Part shown: positions 4,954 through 10,895 of the stretch, piece after piece
How positions within the stretch are numbered: position 1 is the stretch's first letter
How the letters are laid out: every line of letters starts with the position of its first letter
NCBI GenBank assembly: GCA_910587055.1
Contig: CAJUKY010000034.1
Location: 1 to 10,895 of the forward strand
DNA from: Candidatus Gastranaerophilales bacterium
GTDB lineage: Bacteria; Cyanobacteriota; Vampirovibrionia; Gastranaerophilales; Gastranaerophilaceae
DNA: 10,895 nucleotides
Direction: 5' to 3'
The notes under the pieces: generated by a model
Told to the model about the DNA's origin: nothing
Seen by the model: only the letters and a program-made list of their open reading frames with translations
The model's database searches: none
Program-made: the position numbers and the translations under genes

Positions 4954-6972
4954 ATGGCAAATATTCTCATACTTTCAAAAAACATTAACCTCATAAATGA
5001 TATATCTGCATACTTTGATGAATATCAGCTGGCGCATAGTTCTTTTATTTACAAAAATGAAAATGAGACCGTTGAATTTATTAAAGAAAATAATTTTAAT
5101 ACAATTTTAATGGATGACGATATTGAAGAATCCGCCATTCTTTTAAAGAAAATTAAAAATATCGATAATGAAAATATTTTTATAATCCTTCTTTATTCAA
5201 ACATGCCTGATGCCCCCGCAGATATCTTTATTCAAAAGCCCGTTCAAAAAAACATTCTTATTTCTACTGTAAATTCTTACTTAAAAATCAAAAAAAATAT
5301 TGATAAATTCAAAAATGATAACAAAGAATTAAATAAAAGCCTTTATCAGCTTGATGTTTTATATAATACAAGCTCTCAACTATCAGGAAACCTTGACAGA
5401 GAAAGAGTTTATGAAATTATGTTTGAAACTTTTGAAAAAACTTTAAGTTTCAACACGGCAGCCGCCCTTATGTACTGCACCCCTTACAATAAAAACAGCA
5501 AAAACGATTCAAACAGGCTTATAATTCACTCTCTCAAAAAACCTGAAAATAATGTGCTTGAGATTTTAAAAGAAAAATTAATTCAATATTCAAAAGAATA
5601 CAATACGGATTCTGCCGCCTTAAACATTTCAAATACAATAATTGAAGAACATATAAAACCTTCATATCAAAATGAAGAATATGATATTAAACTTTTAAGC
5701 TATGATAAATTATCGGCGCCAATCAGGGTAAAAGATAAAACTTTCGGCACCGTCCTTATTTATAGAAATAAACCTTTTACAAAAGAGGATGTAGTCTGCT
5801 TTCAGTCAATTATTCATCAGATGGCATCATATCTTCGCGCGATACATCTTTACGATGAAATTAAAAATACAAATATAGAATTAAAAAAACTCGAGCGCAT
5901 AAAATCTGAATTTGTATCCATAGTGTCGCATGAATTGAGAACTCCTCTTACTCCTATGAATCTTTCGCTTGATTTTTTATCATCACAGCCCTTGGATGAA
6001 AATTCAAAAAAATCCGTTGAAATGGCGAAAAGAAATGTTGCAAGGCTCACGGGCATGATTGAAGATTTACTTGATTTATCAAGAATTGAAACAGGAAAAT
6101 TCAGCTTTGAATATAAAAAATACAATATAAAATCCTCCCTTGATTCAATCTGCAAAACCTTTGAAGGTCAGGCTAAAGCTAAAAATATGGATTTTGCCGT
6201 GATTGCAGAAGAAAATCTGCCCGATATTTATGCTGATTCAAAAAGAATAGAGCAGATTTTATCAAACCTTACAAATAATGCTTTCAAATTCACAAAAAAC
6301 GGCGGCAAAATAACGGTAAGTGCAAAATTAACAGATGCAGACACTATTGATAAAAATATTTTAATAAACCCCGTTGAGCCTCTTTGCGGCCGGTATATTA
6401 ATATATCGGTAAAAGACACAGGCCTTGGAATTAAAGAAGAAAATATAGATAAAATCTTTAATAAATTTTCCCAGATTGAAAATTCGCTCACAAGAAATGC
6501 AGGCGGCATCGGTCTCGGTCTTACAATCACAAAAAACTTTATAGATGCTCATCTCGGTGCAATTTTTGTTTCAAGCAAAGAAAACGAAGGTTCCGATTTT
6601 AATGTATTAATCCCTGTTTTTTCAGAATACAAGGCATTTTTTATTGATTTAAACGAATCTAAAAAAACCGCCGATTCTACAGCGCTTTTTACCTTAATTT
6701 CAAACAATGATTTAACAAAACCGGTTGAATTATTAAAAAAAGAAAACATAATAAAATCTTCAAAAAATTCTAAAGAAATATTTACTCAAAAAAATGAAAA
6801 ATTTATCTATCAAGTTTATTTTAAAAATCTTCAAAAAAGCGCCGCAGAATTTACGGCAAATCAAATTGAAAATGAAATTATTAAATTCAAAAATAGCCCC
6901 GAAGGGCAAAGCTGTGATATATTGTTAGAAAAAGATATATTTAAAAAAGAGGATGAAATCCATCCCTTGTAA
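4954..6972 (+). CDS. Soluble sensor histidine kinase with degenerate receiver, GAF, HisKA and HATPase domains
   Basis: 672 residues, no membrane segment, so a cytosolic sensor. Residues 1-112 form a receiver-like fold: strand ILIL, TILMDDD (candidate phospho-acceptor Asp54) and the conserved Lys-Pro pair (95-96). The acidic pair normally after the first strand is replaced by SKN, so phosphorylation is doubtful. A helical/coiled linker (~105-130) leads to a GAF-like domain (~132-300). HisKA follows with SHELRTPL, phospho-acceptor His326. The HATPase_c domain has the N box (~433-445), DTGLGI (488-493) and GGIGLGLTI (517-525). Residues ~556-672 are an extra C-terminal region I cannot assign. The start has a weak AGGA site 10 bp upstream. 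It heads an operon with a single-domain response regulator 33 bp downstream, its likely partner, and a GspE-like gene. The signal sensed is unknown. Confidence 0.92.
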   Translation: MANILILSKNINLINDISAYFDEYQLAHSSFIYKNENETVEFIKENNFNTILMDDDIEESAILLKKIKNIDNENIFIILLYSNMPDAPADIFIQKPVQKNILISTVNSYLKIKKNIDKFKNDNKELNKSLYQLDVLYNTSSQLSGNLDRERVYEIMFETFEKTLSFNTAAALMYCTPYNKNSKNDSNRLIIHSLKKPENNVLEILKEKLIQYSKEYNTDSAALNISNTIIEEHIKPSYQNEEYDIKLLSYDKLSAPIRVKDKTFGTVLIYRNKPFTKEDVVCFQSIIHQMASYLRAIHLYDEIKNTNIELKKLERIKSEFVSIVSHELRTPLTPMNLSLDFLSSQPLDENSKKSVEMAKRNVARLTGMIEDLLDLSRIETGKFSFEYKKYNIKSSLDSICKTFEGQAKAKNMDFAVIAEENLPDIYADSKRIEQILSNLTNNAFKFTKNGGKITVSAKLTDADTIDKNILINPVEPLCGRYINISVKDTGLGIKEENIDKIFNKFSQIENSLTRNAGGIGLGLTITKNFIDAHLGAIFVSSKENEGSDFNVLIPVFSEYKAFFIDLNESKKTADSTALFTLISNNDLTKPVELLKKENIIKSSKNSKEIFTQKNEKFIYQVYFKNLQKSAAEFTANQIENEIIKFKNSPEGQSCDILLEKDIFKKEDEIHPL

Positions 6973-6996
6973 AAAGTATTGCTAAACAACCGGTAC

Positions 6997-7000
6997 GGAG
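6997..7000 (+). promoter_or_regulatory. Ribosome-binding site of the response regulator
   Basis: GGAG five bases before the ATG at 7006 selects that start over the in-frame ATG at 6979, which has no such site and would add nine residues before the receiver's first strand. Confidence 0.75.
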
Positions 7001-7005
7001 ATATT

Positions 7006-7374
7006 ATGACAAAAATTTTAATAGTAGATGATGAACAGGATATTGTAGAAAGCTTATCTTTTATGCTTCAGGCTAAAGGATACGAAACAATCTGCGCATA
7101 TGATGGGGAAGAAGGCTTAAAACTTGCAAAAGAAGCCGCACCCGATTTAATAATGCTTGATGTTATGATGCCCAAAATAAACGGTTATAAAATATGCCGT
7201 CTTTTGAAATATGATGCCAAATATAAAAATATCCCGATTATTATGCTCACCGCAAGAAGTCAGGAATCAGACAAAACAATAGGCGAAGAAACAGGTGCCG
7301 ATGAATACATTACAAAACCTTTTGAATTTAATGACGTACTTGAAGTTATGCAAAAATATATAGGCCAAAATTAA
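7006..7374 (+). CDS. Single-domain response regulator (receiver only)
   Basis: 122 residues forming one complete CheY-like receiver with no output domain. The acidic pair is Asp8-Asp9, the phospho-acceptor Asp52 (in LIMLDVMMP), the switch Thr82 (in IIMLTAR) and the conserved Lys104 (in YITKPF). All residues needed for phosphorylation are present. It probably receives phosphate from the kinase encoded 33 bp upstream and acts by protein-protein contact. Its downstream neighbour, 10 bp away, encodes a GspE-like protein with an altered ATPase domain, which is a natural candidate target, though that is only inferred from the operon. The start at 7006 gives the canonical MTKILIVDDE beginning. Confidence 0.95.
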   Translation: MTKILIVDDEQDIVESLSFMLQAKGYETICAYDGEEGLKLAKEAAPDLIMLDVMMPKINGYKICRLLKYDAKYKNIPIIMLTARSQESDKTIGEETGADEYITKPFEFNDVLEVMQKYIGQN

Positions 7375-7384
7375 GGTAAATTTT

Positions 7385-8764
7385 ATGGATTTAGTAACCA
7401 ATAAAACCATAGATAAATTAAAATACGACCTTGTAAGAAACAATATTATAACCTTTGAAGATATTGAAAAAGCACAAGAGGTTGCAAATGTGCAAAATAT
7501 CAACCTCGGGCAGGTTTTAATAAATAAAAGGCTGATAACAGAACATGACCTTTTAAAATTTCTGGAAGAAAAACTTCATATTCCCTCTGTCGATTTGGAA
7601 GATTATGAAATCGATAAAAAATGCTTAAATTTTATAAGCTACAACGAGGCTGCAACCTATAAAATCCTGCCGCTGTTTGAAATTGAAGACATTTTAACAA
7701 TAGCAATGGCGGACCCTCTTGATTTATTTGCAATTGATAAAATAATTGAGCGCACAAATAAAACAATAGAGCCCGTTTTAGGCACCGAAAAAAGCATATT
7801 AAAAAAAATTAACGAATATTATGAACTTTCAGGCAAGGTTCAGGATATTGAAACAAAAACAGACCCTGATTTTAAATGGCAGGATGAACTCCACAGCGAT
7901 GAGCCCGATGAAGAACACCTGCAAAATCTGTTCAGAGCAATTTTAAAACATGCCATAAAAGATAACGCACACCAATTGTATTTTGAACACAACGAAGAGG
8001 GCTTATCCGTTAATTTTAAAAAGAAAGGCGAAATTTACCCTACAGGAACCATTCCCTCCCTTCTTATAAACCCTTTTATCAGGATGATAAAAACCCTCTG
8101 CGCGCTTGACCCTACAGTATCCGAAGTACCTCAGTCAGGTAAATTAAATTTTAATGTCGATTCAACAGCACTCACTGCAAGCATTTCGGCCTTTCCTACC
8201 ATAAACGGAGAAAGAATTGTTTTAAAAATTTATCACCCCCCCAAAAAAATTGAAGAATTAATTCCTGACGAAGAAAAAATTAATACATTAAAATCCATAT
8301 TAAGCACACCCGGCATCATACTTGTTTCGGGCGGAGCTTTGAGCGGAAAAACCCATTTTGTATATTCGCTTCTTAACGATTTAACCCCGAAAAACACAAT
8401 AGCAATGACTCTTGAATCCGTTGCAAAGTATAAGCTGAAAAACACCCTCCAGTGCGAATTAAATGAAAGTGTCGGCTTTAATATGGATAAAGCAATGAGA
8501 TTTATTGAATTTCAATCCCCCGACATAGTTTATTTTGAAGGCATTGCAACAAAAGAAGGGCTCGATTTTTTAACTTCATTAAGCATGAAAGATAAAACCC
8601 TTATAACGGAATTTTTGGCAGACAATATGGAAGATTTAAGACGCAGATTTGACCGTTCCGAATTTTCAATGTTTAAATCTCAAATAAGCTGTCTTGTTTT
8701 CATTCATAATCAAAACAGTATTGAAATTTTTGATAAATCCGCCCTTGAAAAATATCTGCTGTAG
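7385..8764 (+). CDS. GspE/PilB-like protein with MshEN domain and degenerate ATPase domain
   Basis: 459 residues. Residues ~15-145 are a good GspE N-terminal (MshEN-type) domain, with LGQVLINKRLIT (41-52), IPSVDLEDYEID (66-77) and LTIAMADPLDLFAIDK (104-119); such domains can bind cyclic di-GMP in relatives. Residues ~175-459 follow the type II secretion/type IV pilus ATPase: ISAFPTINGERIVL (267-280) and a Walker A GGALSGKT (316-323). Other key boxes are eroded: the Asp box is TLESVAKY, the Walker B region DIVYFEGIAT lacks the GEIRD motif, and the His box is ITEFLADN with no histidine. The four-cysteine zinc site is absent. The protein is 50-100 residues shorter than usual. It may bind ATP but probably hydrolyses poorly, suggesting a regulatory or inhibitory role. 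Its ribosome-binding site (TAAGG, 7372-7376) overlaps the response-regulator stop. It ends flush against the convergent XRE gene. Confidence 0.85.
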   Translation: MDLVTNKTIDKLKYDLVRNNIITFEDIEKAQEVANVQNINLGQVLINKRLITEHDLLKFLEEKLHIPSVDLEDYEIDKKCLNFISYNEAATYKILPLFEIEDILTIAMADPLDLFAIDKIIERTNKTIEPVLGTEKSILKKINEYYELSGKVQDIETKTDPDFKWQDELHSDEPDEEHLQNLFRAILKHAIKDNAHQLYFEHNEEGLSVNFKKKGEIYPTGTIPSLLINPFIRMIKTLCALDPTVSEVPQSGKLNFNVDSTALTASISAFPTINGERIVLKIYHPPKKIEELIPDEEKINTLKSILSTPGIILVSGGALSGKTHFVYSLLNDLTPKNTIAMTLESVAKYKLKNTLQCELNESVGFNMDKAMRFIEFQSPDIVYFEGIATKEGLDFLTSLSMKDKTLITEFLADNMEDLRRRFDRSEFSMFKSQISCLVFIHNQNSIEIFDKSALEKYLL

Positions 8765-9076
8765 TTACATTAAATCAATCATTCTGCTTATTCTTAAAAG
8801 CTTTTCGAGTTCGCATGCATCAAGTTTATGATTAATTATTTTTTTAATACTGTCCGTATTATCCTGCGACTGCGGTAATAAAAGCTCTACCGGCGATATA
8901 TTAAATTCGCTGCAGATTTTATCTATCGTGTCTCCCGTGGGCAGATACTTGTTGTGTTCTATATTTCGATACCCCTGAACACTCATGCTTATTTTTTCCG
9001 CAAATTGCTCCTGTGTAAGCTTACAATTTGCTCTTAACCTTTTTATTCCGCCGGTAATTAATTTTTGATAGCACAT
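8765..9076 (-). CDS. Small XRE-family (Cro/CI-type) transcriptional regulator B
   Basis: 103 residues from the ATG at 9076. The helix-turn-helix domain spans ~8-66, with IKRLRANCKLTQEQFAEKIS (11-30) followed by MSVQGYRNIEHNKYLPTGDTI, and a C-terminal helical segment (~74-103) like that of regulator A. The frame is open upstream to a TTG at 9127, but that extra 17-residue leader has no ribosome-binding site and is not needed for the fold. The ATG at 9076 also lacks a clear Shine-Dalgarno sequence. Its stop codon immediately abuts that of the GspE-like gene on the other strand. It is divergent from the glycine-rich prepilin-like gene, and the shared 102-bp region contains a strong inverted repeat over that gene's -10 box. 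It is therefore a likely repressor of the glycine-rich gene. Confidence 0.85.
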   Translation of the reverse strand: MCYQKLITGGIKRLRANCKLTQEQFAEKISMSVQGYRNIEHNKYLPTGDTIDKICSEFNISPVELLLPQSQDNTDSIKKIINHKLDACELEKLLRISRMIDLM

Positions 9077-9120
9077 ATTAATATATATACTTATTTTTTT
9101 GCAAAATTTAACTAACCATG

Positions 9121-9150
9121 TAGACAACTTTGTACTATATATGATATAGT
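9121..9150 (+). promoter_or_regulatory. Promoter of the glycine-rich prepilin-like gene
   Basis: TAGACA (9121-9126) and TATAGT (9145-9150), separated by 18 bp, each differ from the sigma-70 consensus at one position. Transcription would start near 9157, followed by the AGGAG site and the ATG at 9179. This is the best full promoter match in the window. Confidence 0.6.
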
Positions 9151-9151
9151 A
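9133..9151. promoter_or_regulatory. 8+3+8 inverted repeat, candidate XRE operator
   Basis: TACTATAT-ATG-ATATAGTA has perfect 8-bp arms around a 3-bp centre, a typical size for an XRE dimer site. It covers the -10 box of the glycine-rich gene and lies 56 bp upstream of the divergent XRE B start. Binding would block transcription of the glycine-rich gene. The site is AT-rich, so chance is possible but unlikely for arms this long. Confidence 0.6.
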
Positions 9152-9165
9152 TGTACGAAATTAAT

Positions 9166-9170
9166 AGGAG
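9166..9170 (+). promoter_or_regulatory. Ribosome-binding site of the glycine-rich gene
   Basis: AGGAG, eight bases before the ATG at 9179, fixes the start of the glycine-rich protein and puts the prepilin-like signal at its N-terminus. Confidence 0.8.
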
Positions 9171-9178
9171 TAGTTAAA

Positions 9179-10895
9179 ATGCAAAAAATAAAATACAAAT
9201 TACGGTTTAAACCCGCTTTCTCGCTTGTTGAGATGCTCATGGCTTTGCTTGTCGCATCATTATTGCTTGCAGCACTTGCCCCTGTCATGACAAGAAAAAT
9301 GAATGAACATATCACCTTAAGTACAAACGGAAACGGTATAAAATCAGATTATTCAAGAATTTTTTATGATGATTTTGAATGGAACGTTCCGTCAGGCGTT
9401 AATGTTATAAAAGTAACAAGCGTAGGCGGTGGCGGCGCAGGAGGCGGAGCAACATACGGTTATAAAGAACTGGCATCATCAGAATCAAACTGGACAGTAC
9501 CCGAAGGCGTTACCAAACTCCGTGTGTTTTTAATAGGAGCAGGTGGAGGCGGAGCTTCAGGGGGCACGGGACATGGGACAGCATATGGAAATATTGAAGG
9601 CGGTTCCGGAACAAAAATATTTAACACTGCAGGTGTTGGTATCTGGAATATAGGAAGCACAACAGCATATGGGAATGTACCTGAGCTTGATAATAGATGT
9701 AAAAATTCTAATATTAGCGAGTGGACTCTTATATCCGATACATCAAAAACCATTAAGCCAAAAAGTACCGTCGTAAATGTTATGGGTTGTGGCGGCGGAG
9801 GTGGCGGAGGCTTTGGAATAAGCTCATCTATATATGGCGGTGCCGGCGGAGCAGGCGGTTTTACTTTGACTCCCGTTGCAGTGCCCGTATCTCCAAATGT
9901 GTCAACGGTTACATATCAGGTTGGTGGGGGTGGAGGAGGTACAGCGGGAGACAATGGCGCTTCTGCTTCAAACACCGTTGGAGTTGGCTCTTGTGGTGGA
10001 GGCGGAAACGGCGGAAGCGATAACTCTTATACATTTACAAGCAGCAACAAATGCGGTGCTGATAATTATGGTGGGGATGGCGGTCATTCCGTTGATAACG
10101 CAGGTTTTAGTGATGCATCGGCAGCAAAGGGCGGATATAACGATGGCGTGGATGGCAAAGTAATACTCCATGGTACAAATGTTATAGCACAGGGTGGAAC
10201 TGGTGGCGGAGGCGGAGATGGCGGAAATTCAGGCGGGATTCAAAGTGACCCTACCTTGGCAGATAAACTTTTTGTATGGTTTGGTGGCGGTGGCGGTGGA
10301 AAATATGGTGGAGGTGGAGGCGGTGCAGCATGTTATGGCAGTGCAGGAGGAGGAGGCGGGCCTACATATTTTAACGATTATCTGATTGCAGCAGGCGGGG
10401 GCGGCGGAAGTGGTTTAGGGCACTATAACCCCGCTGGTGGCTGGGCTTGCCCTGGTGGCGGTGGCGGTGGCGGGGGCGGCAAGGGCGGTGGCAGAGGTGC
10501 CGACGGAGGTCCAGTACCCTCGATTATAAACACCAACCCCAACAGCGGGAATCAGAATCTTAGCGGCAATGGCGGCAAGGGCGGAGCCCCAAATGCACTG
10601 CCCGCTTCAACAAATGGTGCCTCCAACTGGTCATCAGGTAGCGGATATAGTATATATGGCAACAATTATTGTGCAGGCGGACGTGGTGGCGGTGCTGCAG
10701 GTCAGGGAGCAAATGGTGAACATGGTAAAGATGGTTATATGAAAGTAAGCTGGGCTCCACAGGAGAATGCACTTTCCTGTGAATACAAACAGCCTGCTAA
10801 CTCAGGTGCCGGCGGTGGAGCAGGACAGATATGGATAGGGGAACTTAGTGTAACACCCGGTGAGAAGCTTAACTTTAATATAGGGATTGGGGGAA
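9179..10895 (+). CDS. Glycine-rich surface protein with prepilin-like N-terminus (partial, runs off the window)
   Basis: At least 572 codons, open to the end. Residues 1-41 are a type IV prepilin-like leader: a basic stretch, then KPA|FSLVEM with cleavage expected before Phe14 (Ala rather than Gly at -1), Glu at mature position 5, and a hydrophobic helix to ~37. A short non-repetitive region follows. Next come three related blocks starting at Trp68, Trp105 and Trp182: the first two follow W-x-V-P-x-G-V, a hydrophobic strand, then V/I-G-x-GGGG. The rest is dominated by Gly runs broken by small residues. It has scattered cysteines and V-x-P-G-x-x-L-x-x-x-I-G-x-GG units, as in the glycine-rich domains of phage tail-tip adhesins and large surface proteins. 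Likely an exported, fibre-like or adhesive pilin-anchored protein. Glycine codons raise the local GC sharply. The C-terminus is not seen. Confidence 0.85.
   Translation, partial: MQKIKYKLRFKPAFSLVEMLMALLVASLLLAALAPVMTRKMNEHITLSTNGNGIKSDYSRIFYDDFEWNVPSGVNVIKVTSVGGGGAGGGATYGYKELASSESNWTVPEGVTKLRVFLIGAGGGGASGGTGHGTAYGNIEGGSGTKIFNTAGVGIWNIGSTTAYGNVPELDNRCKNSNISEWTLISDTSKTIKPKSTVVNVMGCGGGGGGGFGISSSIYGGAGGAGGFTLTPVAVPVSPNVSTVTYQVGGGGGGTAGDNGASASNTVGVGSCGGGGNGGSDNSYTFTSSNKCGADNYGGDGGHSVDNAGFSDASAAKGGYNDGVDGKVILHGTNVIAQGGTGGGGGDGGNSGGIQSDPTLADKLFVWFGGGGGGKYGGGGGGAACYGSAGGGGGPTYFNDYLIAAGGGGGSGLGHYNPAGGWACPGGGGGGGGGKGGGRGADGGPVPSIINTNPNSGNQNLSGNGGKGGAPNALPASTNGASNWSSGSGYSIYGNNYCAGGRGGGAAGQGANGEHGKDGYMKVSWAPQENALSCEYKQPANSGAGGGAGQIWIGELSVTPGEKLNFNIGIGG

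Noticed and set aside
6228..6749. Minus-strand ORFs opposite the histidine kinase
   Set aside because: They are antisense shadows of the HATPase domain and C-terminal region, with no ribosome-binding site or family motif.
6979..7005. Longer N-terminus for the response regulator (ATG at 6979)
   Set aside because: The ATG at 7006 has a GGAG site and begins the receiver fold at its normal place; the extra nine residues have neither.
9077..9127. TTG-initiated longer N-terminus for XRE regulator B
   Set aside because: No ribosome-binding site, non-ATG start and no homology in the added 17 residues; the helix-turn-helix domain is complete from 9076.
9460..10772. Several ORFs on both strands within the glycine-rich gene
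   Set aside because: GGN-rich repeats suppress stop codons in all frames. Their products are low-complexity (Arg/Trp-, Pro- or His-rich) and lack ribosome-binding sites, while the prepilin-led frame is open throughout.
9420..10895. Glycine-codon repeats as a CRISPR or DNA-level tandem repeat array
   Set aside because: The repetition is at the level of irregular GGN codons, with no constant repeat unit or spacer length.

Overview
The window is AT-rich, Gram-negative-like bacterial DNA, with strong A/T bias at third codon positions everywhere except in a glycine-rich gene at the right end. A two-domain (GCS2-type) glutamate-cysteine ligase, a MEP-pathway kinase, pilus-type genes and a prepilin-like signal before a huge glycine-rich region suggest a gut-type non-photosynthetic cyanobacterial relative (Vampirovibrionia/Melainabacteria, Gastranaerophilales). 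That assignment is an inference from style and gene content, not a proof.

Left block (1-2620, minus strand): rsmA, then ispE, probably one operon, then a small basic ORF of uncertain status. rsmA carries an unusual C-terminal extension of about 160 residues. It looks like a domain normally found in phage and conjugative-element polyvalent proteins (LPD3/BECR-nuclease-like). Divergent from rsmA is a glutamate-cysteine ligase gene (gshA). Both divergent genes lack a Shine-Dalgarno sequence and have an extended -10 box just before the start codon, so leaderless transcripts are possible.

Middle block (3948-4869): the last 148 bp of gshA are duplicated 763 bp downstream at about 95% identity. An XRE-family regulator gene lies between the copies on the opposite strand. 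The second copy sits inside an 80-codon ORF with a new N-terminus and the best Shine-Dalgarno sequence seen in the window. Six of the seven differences between copies are synonymous. This looks like a small cassette inserted at the gene's 3' end that regenerated the target's C-terminus, or like a duplication retained as protein.

Right-centre block (4954-8764, plus strand): a three-gene operon of a soluble hybrid-like histidine kinase, a single-domain response regulator, and a GspE/PilB-like protein with a normal N-terminal domain but a degenerate ATPase domain.

Right block (8765-10895): a second small XRE regulator whose stop codon directly abuts the stop of the GspE-like gene. Divergent from it is a glycine-rich surface protein with a prepilin-like N-terminus that runs off the window. 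Their shared intergenic region holds an 8+3+8 inverted repeat, TACTATAT-ATG-ATATAGTA, covering the -10 box of the glycine-rich gene, a good candidate operator for the XRE protein. A plausible overall reading is a sensory/pilus-regulatory operon next to a repressor-controlled, pilin-anchored adhesin; this link is inferred from position only. No tRNA, rRNA, CRISPR array or recognisable insertion sequence was seen.
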